DNA of 64,000 nucleotides. Source: Algoriphagus resistens (GTDB lineage Bacteria > Bacteroidota > Bacteroidia > Cytophagales > Cyclobacteriaceae). Made by a program: the position numbers and the translations under genes. Positions 35,645-44,113 of the stretch are shown here, piece after piece; the first letter of the stretch is position 1, and the number at the start of each line of letters is the position of its first letter. The notes beneath the pieces were generated by a model. That model did not search any database. It worked only from the letters and a program-made list of their open reading frames with translations, and was not told the origin of the DNA. The DNA lies in contig NZ_LMXN01000001.1 in NCBI RefSeq assembly GCF_001442615.1, forward strand, positions 558,001 through 622,000. Direction: 5' to 3'.

Positions 35645-36031
35645 TTAGTTGTCTTTGGCACCAGCAGTAACCCAGCAATAGATGAGCTCTTTTTGCTCAG
35701 CGTTGATGGATCTGCCAGAAGCAGGAGGCGGCATGGTCCCTGCTTGGGTATTAGCCCGTATAGCACTGGAAAACTGTATAATATTTTCCGCGACTGTAAA
35801 ATCCACTCTACCTGTGCCTTCCACATGGCAACCGGAAACCGCACAGTTTTGCTGAAGTATAGGTATGATATCTGCCGCAAGAGAGGCATTACTATCTTCA
35901 CATCTCACAGCACCTGGGGGAGGTAGCTGATCTTCCGAATCAGAAGAGCAGGAGATGGAAATCAGAAGAAGGGCAGCAACACTTGCTAGTATTGCCCATT
36001 GGGATTTCTGGGATGGTGTTTTCGTTTTCAT
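35645..36031 (-). CDS. Small c-type cytochrome-like lipoprotein (CX4CH)
   Basis: The 128-residue protein starts at the ATG at 36031 (MKTKTPSQKSQW); the upstream extension to 36076 is a chance open frame. A hydrophobic segment ends in LLISISC followed by SSDSED, a lipobox with acidic residues behind it. The heme-type motif is CAVSGCH (C-x4-C-H rather than C-x2-C-H), preceded by IIPILQQN, and the distal ligand is probably the Met in GTMPPPASG. Similar short lipoproteins with this motif are frequent in Bacteroidota. It is next to YceI and DUF5777, a grouping seen elsewhere, but the repeat array separates it from them. Heme attachment with this spacing is uncertain. Confidence 0.75.
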   Translation of the reverse strand: MKTKTPSQKSQWAILASVAALLLISISCSSDSEDQLPPPGAVRCEDSNASLAADIIPILQQNCAVSGCHVEGTGRVDFTVAENIIQFSSAIRANTQAGTMPPPASGRSINAEQKELIYCWVTAGAKDN

Positions 36032-36146
36032 GATGTAGAAGATTAGGTTTTTTTTAGACAAATAGATTTCTATCACCCCCTGAAGAAGGAGTGTTCAACT
36101 TGCTTGATAATATGATTGGGTAATGAGTTTTTCTGCCTTTATGCCA

Positions 36147-37388
36147 TTATTTTCCGTCCGGTCTGCCAGGGTAAAATTTAAGTCCTACAAATAAGCCTGT
36201 GCTCTTTAGGGAAATATCCCCTTCACCCACTCCGTTGAGCGGTACTTTAAAGTAAGGTTCTACCTGGATGCTCAATTGTTTTGCTAATTTCCGCTCGTAT
36301 CCTATACTGAAATTGGCCACCCCAAAGAAATGGTTATTGGCACCCTTCACATCTATTTCATGGGTGTAAGGGTAACCGGTACCAGTATCCTTGTATTCCA
36401 GTTCATAATGCTCTTTGAGCATGAGATAGGAGGAAAGTCCTACACTTGCAAATACCCGCTGAAGCTTGCCCTCAAGAGGATAAAACCTCAAATTGAGCGG
36501 GATATCCAGAATATCGCATTCACCTATGACTCTGTCCGGTTGGTCACCATAGCCGGATTGATACCCACCTTCAGTGCTGTAAGGCTTGAAGGAATAAAAT
36601 ACCCCGCTGGAAACACTGATCCGTGGTCGCAGGAAGTATTCGGCACCTATTCCCACTGCCTGACCGGCTTTTCCGACCTGGTTCAATTTAATCCCGCTAA
36701 GGTCTGGTGCGGCCTGGACAGAAATGTTAAACCGCCCTGCAAACCGATGCGGTTTTCTTTCCTTTTTTACAAGTCCTCCATCGGCAGCAGTTTTTGCCAG
36801 GATTAGACCGTCTTCTGGCCGAAAATCTTCATAATCCATGGCAGGAATCTGATTGGTCTGCCATAGGAAAGTAGTATTTTCCAGTTTCTTGAATTCCGGG
36901 ATTTCAGAAAGAATGGCTTCCGAAGCCGTTTTATCTACCTTCCCGTTTTCAATAACTTGTATCTTCGGTTCAGAAACCCCGGGTTTCCCTAATCCGCTTG
37001 CCTTCGCTGTAGATGATTGAACTGGCTTTGCTTCATCTTGAGTCAAAGTAGCTTCGGAGTGGGTTATCTCAGTACTTTTAGATCTACCTTCATTGCTTTC
37101 CGGTATGTTGTTTTGTGTTTCATAGGCAGTTGTATTTTGGTTCAGGTCCTTTTTTTCCTGCAATGGATTCCAGAATACTATTGATATCAGCAGAATCAGG
37201 AGTACTGCTCCCGACCAGCCCAGATTTCTCTTCCCCCACCAACCCGGAGAGGGCGCTGATGTTTTATCCAAACGTGCTTTCATGTCACCCCAATCCTCCT
37301 CAGAGAAGGGGATCTCAGCCGAATCGGATATTTCTCTTAGGATATCATCCAGCTCCTTATCGCTCCTGACGTAGGATTTGTTGCTCAT
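36147..37388 (-). CDS. Membrane-anchored anti-sigma-like protein with C-terminal beta-barrel domain
   Basis: The 413-residue protein has a cytoplasmic N-terminus (residues 1-55: DKELDDILREISDS, FSEEDWGDMKARLDK), one membrane helix (about 56-75, GWSGAVLLILLISIVFW), a low-complexity periplasmic linker, and a C-terminal domain from about residue 215 with outer-membrane-barrel-like strands (ISVSSGVFYSFKPYST, LNLRFYPLEGKL, ASVGLSSYLML, LKSTGLFVGLKFYPG). Its start lies 32 bp inside the upstream ECF sigma gene. That arrangement suggests it is the cognate anti-sigma factor, although it lacks a FecR domain. How a single protein spans both membranes, or whether the barrel stays periplasmic, is unclear. 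Confidence 0.68.
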   Translation of the reverse strand: MSNKSYVRSDKELDDILREISDSAEIPFSEEDWGDMKARLDKTSAPSPGWWGKRNLGWSGAVLLILLISIVFWNPLQEKKDLNQNTTAYETQNNIPESNEGRSKSTEITHSEATLTQDEAKPVQSSTAKASGLGKPGVSEPKIQVIENGKVDKTASEAILSEIPEFKKLENTTFLWQTNQIPAMDYEDFRPEDGLILAKTAADGGLVKKERKPHRFAGRFNISVQAAPDLSGIKLNQVGKAGQAVGIGAEYFLRPRISVSSGVFYSFKPYSTEGGYQSGYGDQPDRVIGECDILDIPLNLRFYPLEGKLQRVFASVGLSSYLMLKEHYELEYKDTGTGYPYTHEIDVKGANNHFFGVANFSIGYERKLAKQLSIQVEPYFKVPLNGVGEGDISLKSTGLFVGLKFYPGRPDGK

Positions 37389-37926
37389 GGGTTCTGGGGT
37401 TTAATAACGCTCTTAATTTTTCTCTGGCCCGGGAAAGGTTTGATTTGGAAGTTCCGATACTGATCTCCAGCATACCTGCAATTTCTTCGTGGCTATATCC
37501 ATCGAGAATATAGAGGTTGAATACCATGCGATAGGAAAGAGGCAACCGATGGATCAGAAGGACCAATTCCTCGTATTGCATAGTATCCAGTGCACTTGGC
37601 TGGGAATCCTTTGATTCAGGAATAAATTCAAAGCCAGTTTCATGGACTTGCTTTAGTTGTTTTTTGTAATAGTTGATAGATAGATTTACCAATACCTTTC
37701 TAAACCAAGGTTTGAATGCCTGATTAGGATCGTATTTTTTTGGAGAGGAAAACAGGATCATAAAGCCATCATGGAGAATCTCCTTAGCCTCCTCCCGGGT
37801 GGCGGTATACCTAAGGCATATACTCATCCCATAACTGTAATAGTGCCTATACAGTACCTCCTGGTCTTTGCGGTTGTTATCCACCAGGCCCTGCCAGATT
37901 TTTTTATCCAGATATTCAGATTTCAC
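37357..37926 (-). CDS. ECF RNA polymerase sigma factor
   Basis: The 189-residue sigma-70 family protein starts at GTG (37926). Region 2 includes LYRHYYSYGMSICLRYTATREEAKEILHDGFM and FKPWFRKVLVNLSINYYKK. Region 4 includes LPLSYRMVFNLYILDGYSHEEIAGMLEISIGTSKSNLSRAREKL, the -35-binding helix-turn-helix. It lacks regions 1 and 3, as ECF factors do. The 32-bp overlap with the following membrane gene indicates co-translation and a sigma/anti-sigma relationship. Targets are not visible; autoregulation is usual in the family. Confidence 0.9.
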   Translation of the reverse strand: MKSEYLDKKIWQGLVDNNRKDQEVLYRHYYSYGMSICLRYTATREEAKEILHDGFMILFSSPKKYDPNQAFKPWFRKVLVNLSINYYKKQLKQVHETGFEFIPESKDSQPSALDTMQYEELVLLIHRLPLSYRMVFNLYILDGYSHEEIAGMLEISIGTSKSNLSRAREKLRALLNPRTHEQQILRQER

Positions 37927-38324
37927 ATTCCCGGGTTTGCCTAGTCCTTACAAAGGAATTTACAAATTGGTTGCGTAGGAATTTGAGAAAAGTAAAAAAA
38001 GAAGCTGCCGGGAATTTTGGTCCCATTCCTTTTGGCATCCCATAGCCAATGCAGGCCTGCCTTATAAGGAGCCAGTACCTGTCCATAGTGAAGTGTTCTA
38101 CTATGGACTTCGAAGTAGTCTTATTTAAAAATTACCGGGTAAATTCAATCCCCAGTCAGCAGGGTTTATTACAAAGTAATTGGGTGATAAAAGACCGGCC
38201 CTTTATGCCGGCGAGGGACATGCGTACCCAGATGAGTCACATACCAGTTTTTGCACTTACTTCAAGAGCCCTGACCATTCCGGCAACAACCATATACCGC
38301 GGGAAAACCGACAAAAACGACAAC
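37927..38324 (+). other. Gap between two ECF sigma genes
   Basis: No gene is supported; a 94-codon plus-strand frame at 38049-38333 has no recognisable features and runs into the next gene's tail. The stretch around 38122-38160 (AAAATTACCGGGTAAATT) resembles intergenic sequence near 53686 (AAAACTACCGAGTAAATT), so a dispersed intergenic element may be present. Confidence 0.5.
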
Positions 38325-38852
38325 CTACGTTAAATAATTCCTGAGGCTTAATCTTGCTTTGATCAAATGGTTTTTAACGGTGTTTTTTGAGATCAGCATC
38401 TGATCTGCGATTTCCTGATAAGAAAGATTTTCGAAGTAGGAAAGCTTAACCACCTTCTTCCTTTGATCGGTAAGCCTTTCTATTGCATCTTCCAAACGGA
38501 TCATAAGGGCTTCCTCTTCCATCTTCAGATCCACCGAACTTTCGATCCTGTTTTTATAAAATTCCTTTGACCTTACCTTATCCCTGCTTAAATGATTAAA
38601 GTAATCTATCACTTCGTTTTTTGAGACGGTAAAAATGTAGGATTGAATTCCCTTTTCTGAATCCAGATCTTTTCTCTTTCTAAGGATTTTTAGAAAAACA
38701 TTATGAAAAATAACTTCAGCCTCTCCCGCATCTTTAATAAGGGATACAATAAACCTGACCACAATAGGTTTATATATATAGTAAATTGACTCAATCGCCT
38801 CCTGTTTCCCCATTTTGAAATTTTCAATAGTGTCTATAGTAGGTGTTGTCAT
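38325..38852 (-). CDS. ECF RNA polymerase sigma factor (Bacteroidota expansion type)
   Basis: The 175-residue protein has region 2 (AIESIYYIYKPIVVRFIVSLIKDAGEAEVIFHNVFLKIL ... SYIFTVSKNEVIDYF) and region 4 (AIERLTDQRKKVVKLSYFENLSYQEIADQMLISKNTVKNHLIKA). The type is that of ECF factors paired with FecR anti-sigma factors and SusC/D systems in Bacteroidota. No FecR gene is adjacent, but a utilisation locus with SusC/SusD begins 0.5 kb upstream on its 5' side. Control of that locus is possible but is not shown. The small 66-residue gene at 48112 has a FecR-like N-terminal pattern. Confidence 0.88.
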   Translation of the reverse strand: MTTPTIDTIENFKMGKQEAIESIYYIYKPIVVRFIVSLIKDAGEAEVIFHNVFLKILRKRKDLDSEKGIQSYIFTVSKNEVIDYFNHLSRDKVRSKEFYKNRIESSVDLKMEEEALMIRLEDAIERLTDQRKKVVKLSYFENLSYQEIADQMLISKNTVKNHLIKARLSLRNYLT

Positions 38853-39257
38853 AGGACTTGCTTGGTTTGCTTACCCAATTTTGAAAAAATAAAGCCAACC
38901 AGATACGTAAATCACGCATTTAAATCCTCAATTTGCGAAAATTTAGAACTGGTTACCGATTAATAATCAGAATGTTATCTTATTGTTACCTGGTAGCCCG
39001 CAAGGATGTCGGTCAGGTCGTATCCTTCTCTTATCCGGTAGGAAGACCGATACTTCGTCTACGCTCAGCACAATAGACGGGAGACTAAAGCATGCCCCAA
39101 TTCTTAAGTTTATCAGATTCTAGGCCTCCATACTGGCTGTAAAGCGGATAGCTATAAACTGCCCGATGTTTTCTTGGATAACCAGCTGCTGGACCATGGG
39201 TAACCCTTTCTGCCTATTAGCTACTTTTTATCAGTATTAAAAAAGCTTTGACAAATA
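38853..39257 (+). other. Gap upstream of the second sigma gene
   Basis: No coding frame is supported. ACTGGTTACC at 38948-38957, about 100 bp before the sigma start, resembles the inverted repeat upstream of the SusC unit (48045-48057) and a motif at 43817-43828. Nothing else is recognised up to the terminator at 39258. Confidence 0.45.
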
Positions 39258-39294
39258 AAAAGGCCTAAACTTCAGCAGTGAGTTTAGGCCTTTT
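39258..39294 (-). terminator. Strong terminator after the ChbG/BNR/propeller operon
   Basis: AAAAGGCCTAAACT (39258-39271) and AGTTTAGGCCTTTT (39281-39294) are perfect reverse complements, a 14-bp stem with a 9-nt loop. It lies 23 bp after the stop of the minus-strand gene at 39317. The A and T runs on the two sides allow termination in both directions. Confidence 0.9.
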
Positions 39295-39316
39295 CATACC
39301 TGATTCCAGGTTTACC

Positions 39317-41521
39317 TTATTCTATTGCACCCAGATAGCGGCCCATCCAATAAGGAAGTAACCAAATATCCCCTGGGCTGTAGGCAGACCTTCCGTTTCC
39401 GGTTCCATCCAGATTAAAGCGATTGGCATTGTGTCTTGCTATTTTGGTCTCCGAGGGAGATAGCACCTGGGAGGTCGTTTGTCTTCTGAAATTGGTTTCA
39501 ACGTTTTGGATATCCTTACGGTGGCTGTTTTGCACATTCCAGTTGATCAGATCTATAGGATGCTTCTGCAGAAACCAGATAGATTCCTCCAGATCAAATT
39601 TTTCCGGTTGGACGACAGCGGTAATAATGTTCCACAAGCCGTCTTTTTCAGGTCTTTCTGCCTCCCAGTGATCAAGGATTGTTTCCTTGAATTTAGTTTT
39701 CAGTTCAGGATCTAAAGCATACCTATACAGTCCCCAATACCCTAAAAAGTACATTTCGTCATCCGAATGGTTCCAGGCCTCTGATAGCATTTGGCTATAG
39801 GAATCACTACCGTCCCCGGCTTCCCCGATGATTTTCATAGGTCTCATCAGGTTTTCCAGATACCCGTGATCCTCCATCAACTCAACCGCCTTTTCCTTAT
39901 ACTTCTCCTTGCCGGTAAAGTGGTAGGCAGTCTGAAGCATGCTGATGATATTCGAGGAGTTGAGTTTTCTGTCCCCCACCTGAACAGGAAAGTTGTTGAC
40001 ATAATCAGGATTCCACTTGCCCCAAAGTGTAGGTTTCCCGTCAAAATCATACAAATACATGTCATGCGCCACGATGTGCGACATCATGGTGTCCATCAGT
40101 TCGATGGATTTGTTTTTTACCCATTCATCCTCTACAAGTTCGGCCAGCACCCCATAGACAAACATATGTCCGATTGCTTCATCGCTGCTGGTTGTAGATT
40201 TCCAGTCCCATTCCGGATCCGGAGCATGTTGCCATCTTTCAGGATCTGCCAGTTTTTCTATGTAACCTGATCTTTCAAAAGAGCGGGAAGGGAAACCCGC
40301 CACAGGATTAATGGTGAACAGGCGCTCCATAGCCAATAGAGATTGTCTGATCTGGGAAAGGGCTTCCGGATCCTTGGTCTGCGCATATCTAAACCCCTGA
40401 GAAGCTAAATACATGGAGGTCCAAAGCCCATCGTTATCCGAGTCATCCAGTTTTCCTGAACCTATTTTTCCCGGCTCTGTAAGTTCAAGAGAGGCATTAA
40501 ATCCATGTCTTAAATGGTTTTTTCGGGTGTATTCATCGAAAAATTCCGCTTTTTCTGCCAAGGTCATCTCTTTGCGAGCTATAGTTGCTAGACCTTGATC
40601 GGTAAGGAGGTAGATTTCGTGCTCACCAAAGGCAATGTCAAAAACTGCCTCCCCGGGAAGCCATCGCTCTAAATAGTAGTAGTTGATTTCCCCGTTGGGG
40701 AGCAATACAAAAGCTCCTTTGCTTGTACCAAACCAGATTTCATCTCCATTTGTCTCCACCACCAGTATATCTGTCCACGGGATTTCTGTATACAGGGGGG
40801 ATTGGTTTTTGGATTGTATGTCATAGGTGAAATATCCTTTGTCACTTCCTAATACCAACTGGTTTTTGGGAGAGAAGTAAGCCAGGGATTTCAGTCCCTT
40901 ACCCGACAATTCTTCCTGTAATTTGTGGGATATAGGATCAAACTGATAGACTTTTTCCTGGCTCATGACCCAGAACTTTTTCTGGGCAGGGTCATATTGA
41001 ATGTCCACCACTTCCTGGGGGGCGGGTAGCGTGATTGTTTCATCTATGCCTGATCCTACATACTGCAGTTGCTTTCCGTCACTGAGCAAAAAATCAAATT
41101 GGTCTCCTCCTTCGAAGCGATGCGCCGATGGCAGCTGATGCTTCAAAAATAAGCTGCCTGCCCAGGCGTTGCTGAATATGGCTTTGTCATCCAGATAAAC
41201 TAGCTCGCCCTGATAGCTGTCGATTGCCCGGATTTTTTTTGCAGACATAGGCAGGTAGGACTGATCTGTTGCCAATGTACCCCAAACCTGAAACTGGCCT
41301 GCTTCAGGTCGCAAAAGCTGCGTGCTCTCCAGTATCTGTACATTCCCGGTCTGGTTACTCGCCAGGCTTTGTGTAGATAAATCCTGGAGCGGCCTGGAAT
41401 TGATAATGGCATATTCCTGTACAAAAGGCGTGTCCGGGTAAGATCCCCCTGTCCCGGATTGTCCTAGTACCGCGGTCTGAGTCAGGGCGGCAAAAAGCAA
41501 AGCATATATTTTTTTTTGCAT
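39317..41521 (-). CDS. Exported beta-propeller plus alpha-helical (toroid-like) protein
   Basis: The 734-residue protein has a signal peptide (MQKKIYALLFAALTQTAVLGQ). The ATG at 41521 is preferred over a TTG two codons earlier. Residues about 30-320 are repeated short strands with DGKQLQYVG, LGSDKGYFTYD and WFGTSKGAFVLLPNG, a two-component-regulator-like propeller. Residues about 345-734 are helical, with DNDGLWTSMYLASQGFRYAQ, TTSSDEAIGHMFVYGVLAELV and NSSNIISMLQTAYHFTGKEKY. This resembles the alpha/alpha-toroid of some glycan-degrading enzymes, and Asp/Glu residues in DSDNDG and SSDEAIGH could be catalytic, but no GH or PL family is recognised. It is the third gene of the operon with ChbG and BNR proteins and probably acts on the same glycan. 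Confidence 0.7.
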   Translation of the reverse strand: MQKKIYALLFAALTQTAVLGQSGTGGSYPDTPFVQEYAIINSRPLQDLSTQSLASNQTGNVQILESTQLLRPEAGQFQVWGTLATDQSYLPMSAKKIRAIDSYQGELVYLDDKAIFSNAWAGSLFLKHQLPSAHRFEGGDQFDFLLSDGKQLQYVGSGIDETITLPAPQEVVDIQYDPAQKKFWVMSQEKVYQFDPISHKLQEELSGKGLKSLAYFSPKNQLVLGSDKGYFTYDIQSKNQSPLYTEIPWTDILVVETNGDEIWFGTSKGAFVLLPNGEINYYYLERWLPGEAVFDIAFGEHEIYLLTDQGLATIARKEMTLAEKAEFFDEYTRKNHLRHGFNASLELTEPGKIGSGKLDDSDNDGLWTSMYLASQGFRYAQTKDPEALSQIRQSLLAMERLFTINPVAGFPSRSFERSGYIEKLADPERWQHAPDPEWDWKSTTSSDEAIGHMFVYGVLAELVEDEWVKNKSIELMDTMMSHIVAHDMYLYDFDGKPTLWGKWNPDYVNNFPVQVGDRKLNSSNIISMLQTAYHFTGKEKYKEKAVELMEDHGYLENLMRPMKIIGEAGDGSDSYSQMLSEAWNHSDDEMYFLGYWGLYRYALDPELKTKFKETILDHWEAERPEKDGLWNIITAVVQPEKFDLEESIWFLQKHPIDLINWNVQNSHRKDIQNVETNFRRQTTSQVLSPSETKIARHNANRFNLDGTGNGRSAYSPGDIWLLPYWMGRYLGAIE

Positions 41522-41523
41522 AA

Positions 41524-42717
41524 TCAATGTATTTGGTTGGGATCCAATAAGCGGTACTGGATGGTTTTACCTTCTTCTAAATGTTTGGAATAGGTGAGAT
41601 GTACAAGGCCGTTCCTGTCCTGAATCAGTGCGGGATAAGAGAATTTCCCCTGACGGGTGGAGTCTAGCTCAAGGTATTGGGGAGCGCTCCATGCATTTCC
41701 CTCATCCGATGAAATCCAAAGTGCCAGCTGGTATCTTCCATCCTGGATATCATTTCCTACCATCCACCATCGTCCGTCTTTGAGTTTCAGCAGTTCCACA
41801 CTGGCAGTATTAGGGAATGCTGTTTTTTTGGCGGCCGTCCAGGTTTCACCCCCGTCTTTTGAAATACTTTGTTGAATCATGGTAGGAGCATCCCCGGCAT
41901 CCCGAAGCATGGCTACTATATCTCCATTTTCTTTCTGGATCAATGCCGGTTGGATAGGGCCTTTCCCGACAAGCGGCAAACCAGGTTTCCAGCTTTCTCC
42001 CTGATCGTCTGAAATAGCCATCAGGGAAAAGTTGAAACCGTCTGAATAAAGCGGCAGAAGAATCCTGTCTTCAGTGACAAGAGGCTTGATGCGCGTCATC
42101 CATCCCATACTTGTTTTTTTTGAGTCCTGCGAGGCTTCAATAATCAGTTTCCCATACTCAGGAGCATAGGATGACCATCCCAGGTGGGAGGGAGGAAGAT
42201 CCTTGAACTTGCGGACTACTTCCTGTGCAAATTCATCTCCGGGTTTAAGAAAAATATTGTCCTGCCAGTGCCAGACAGGTGCCCCATCGGTATCAAAAGA
42301 TTTACTTCTTCTCAACCGCAGAATAGAATTTTCCCATTCGTTGGCATTTACGGCGATCCATACCAGGAACAGCTCTTCTTTTTGATTTAGAAAAAGCACA
42401 GGATTACAATCTGGTATCCCCGGTGTGTCGGCCATCTCAAAAGGTTTGGACCACTTTTCCTGCCCCTGTTTTTTCCGTGACCCCATCAGCAGGACATCAT
42501 CAGATTTTCGTTCACCGGAACCTTCAAACCAAACAGTAAGCAAATCCCCATTGGGAAGTGCCACTATACTGCTGGCATGGGTATGTTTTGCCAGCAAGGG
42601 GAATATAGACTCGTTGACCAGGGAGGGCACTAGAGGGGATTGGGCAAGGAGGCAGACGGGTGCCAGTACCATTCCTATCCATAAGAAGGTTACTTTTTTG
42701 AAAAGGTTTTTTAGCAT
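41524..42717 (-). CDS. BNR/sialidase-fold exported protein
   Basis: The 397-residue protein has a signal peptide (LWIGMVLAPVCLLAQ) and a six-bladed propeller with Asp-boxes SDDQGESW, SKDGGETW and SSDEGNAW, as in the BNR_2 sialidase superfamily. HASSIVALPNGDLLTVWFEGS near residue 47 and NPVLFLNQKEELFLVW near 107 match that group. The (F/Y)RIP motif of classical GH33 sialidases is not seen, so true sialidase activity is not established; many BNR_2 proteins in Bacteroidota act on other glycans. Its stop is two bases before the propeller/helical gene and its start two bases after the ChbG-like stop, forming a tight three-gene operon. Confidence 0.75.
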   Translation of the reverse strand: MLKNLFKKVTFLWIGMVLAPVCLLAQSPLVPSLVNESIFPLLAKHTHASSIVALPNGDLLTVWFEGSGERKSDDVLLMGSRKKQGQEKWSKPFEMADTPGIPDCNPVLFLNQKEELFLVWIAVNANEWENSILRLRRSKSFDTDGAPVWHWQDNIFLKPGDEFAQEVVRKFKDLPPSHLGWSSYAPEYGKLIIEASQDSKKTSMGWMTRIKPLVTEDRILLPLYSDGFNFSLMAISDDQGESWKPGLPLVGKGPIQPALIQKENGDIVAMLRDAGDAPTMIQQSISKDGGETWTAAKKTAFPNTASVELLKLKDGRWWMVGNDIQDGRYQLALWISSDEGNAWSAPQYLELDSTRQGKFSYPALIQDRNGLVHLTYSKHLEEGKTIQYRLLDPNQIH

Positions 42718-42719
42718 AA

Positions 42720-43787
42720 TCAGTTGATGTTTTTTCTACGCTCCATGACTTCTCTCCAGGTAGTCAGGATGATTCCTTCCTCTTCAATATAGGTTTGCAA
42801 TTCTGGAGAAAGCATGGCTTCCAGGTCCGCCTGTCTGGAACTCCCTGAGCCTGAAAAACGCTGGAAGTTTTCCGTGTTTTCACTGCAGTGGACAATGATC
42901 ATGGCCAGGCCAGGCTCCATCCGCTCTAGCGTTTCCTTGAACTTCATGATTTTATGTTGGGTCAGCTCTGCTTGGGTGAAAGGCTTCTTTTCAGGTTTCC
43001 AGTCCCCGCTGTCCTTGTGGAGGTCATCCAGCACAGGAAAGCCCGAGTTCCAGATTTTTTCTCCCAAAGCCTGAGTCTGGAGCAGAATATCAGGAGTAGG
43101 CAGCTCCATCCCTTCTTTATAGTTTCCTTCTTTCTTTAACTGCTCGATCACAGGTTGTTGAAAACTCTCAGTGATAAGTTTATTGTTGCCTCCCGGAAAC
43201 ATAACCGGGATCCGGTATTCCAATCCTACCCTCAGATAAGTTTCCAAAAATTCCGGACTGGCAAAAAGCGTCCCCATATGGGAATCCAGATGGGTTGGCA
43301 CAATACCGTTTTGCATGGCGCGGTCCACCTGCGCTTTCAATTCCAGATATACCTCCTGCGCAGAGGCATGGGCCACGACCTCTTCTACGCTGGGCCAAAA
43401 AGAACCTTCCGGATCCAATAATCCAGGCACCAAAGTGCTGCCTGCCAGAGGCTCCCAGCGGTAAGTTTTCCACTCGGAGGTGAGTACCAGATGCAGGCCG
43501 ATGTCCATGCCCGGCGTTTCCTTGCTTATTCTCAAAAATGTGCCCGCCCAGGGACAGGGCATCATGACGCTACAGGAGGTGGCCACACCTTCCTGCATGG
43601 CCTGAAAGGTCCCTTGATTGGATTCAAAGGACATGCCAGCATCATCTACATGAAATATCACCACCTTGCTTCCTCTAGGATATCCCAGTTTTTCGGCATA
43701 AGTCCGGTTTACATTGGATTGGGCAAAAGAACAAGTGATGGACGAAATCCATAGAATCAGAAAAAACTGTTGTTTGTTGAAATGCAT
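42720..43787 (-). CDS. ChbG/HpnK (YdjC) family carbohydrate deacetylase, exported
   Basis: The 355-residue protein carries a signal peptide (FFLILWISSITCSFAQ) and the ChbG/YdjC fold. The metal-binding residues are visible in VVIFHVDDAGMSFESNQG (Asp pair) and THLDSHMGTLFASPEF (H-x3-H), with the supporting DIGLHLVLTSEW. Relatives remove acetyl groups from chitobiose or other N-acetylated sugars. The export signal makes a periplasmic or outer-membrane site likely, unlike cytosolic ChbG. It is the first gene of the minus-strand operon and diverges from the MFS transporter with a 326-bp shared promoter region that holds candidate operators. Confidence 0.85.
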   Translation of the reverse strand: MHFNKQQFFLILWISSITCSFAQSNVNRTYAEKLGYPRGSKVVIFHVDDAGMSFESNQGTFQAMQEGVATSCSVMMPCPWAGTFLRISKETPGMDIGLHLVLTSEWKTYRWEPLAGSTLVPGLLDPEGSFWPSVEEVVAHASAQEVYLELKAQVDRAMQNGIVPTHLDSHMGTLFASPEFLETYLRVGLEYRIPVMFPGGNNKLITESFQQPVIEQLKKEGNYKEGMELPTPDILLQTQALGEKIWNSGFPVLDDLHKDSGDWKPEKKPFTQAELTQHKIMKFKETLERMEPGLAMIIVHCSENTENFQRFSGSGSSRQADLEAMLSPELQTYIEEEGIILTTWREVMERRKNIN

Positions 43788-43907
43788 TTCAATTGACCAT
43801 TAGCTTTGGTTGGTTTACTGGTGTTACCTTACTATTTTAGAAATGGACTAACAGATTGATTTTAATTTAGTATAATTATCAGTATTCTGTCGGGCTTTAA
43901 CCGATAA

Positions 43908-43938
43908 GTATTAGATCATCACTAACGTATTGGATCAT
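43908..43938. promoter_or_regulatory. Tandem operator candidate in the divergent promoter region
   Basis: GTATTAGATCAT (43908-43919) and GTATTGGATCAT (43927-43938) are direct repeats with one difference, 19 bp apart (about two helical turns), as for AraC-type binding sites. They are flanked by two exact copies of TAGTATAATTA (43868-43878 and 43941-43951). The 326-bp region 43788-44113 separates the deacetylase operon from the MFS/XylR genes and has no other features. The XylR-like regulator at 45396 is the natural candidate to bind here. Confidence 0.5.
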
Positions 43939-44113
43939 TATAGTATAATTAAGAAACCGTTAACCGGCTAATTTCTATTGTCATTCTGTTTAAACTTGAA
44001 TTATAATCCAGTTGTATCCGTCTTTCAATCCTATCATTGATGAAATCTCCATCTTCGGTCTTCTGACTCCGCTCTGCAATCTCATAATCGGATAATCATA
44101 AAAATCTAAAAAC

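Noticed and set aside
38049..38333. 94-codon open frame between the sigma genes
   Set aside because: No family resemblance, part of it overlaps the 3' end of the sigma gene, and the DNA resembles other intergenic sequence.
41524..42717. Calling the BNR protein a catalytic sialidase (nanH)
   Set aside because: Asp-boxes show the propeller fold, but the (F/Y)RIP motif and a clear arginine triad are not evident, and BNR_2 proteins have varied activities.
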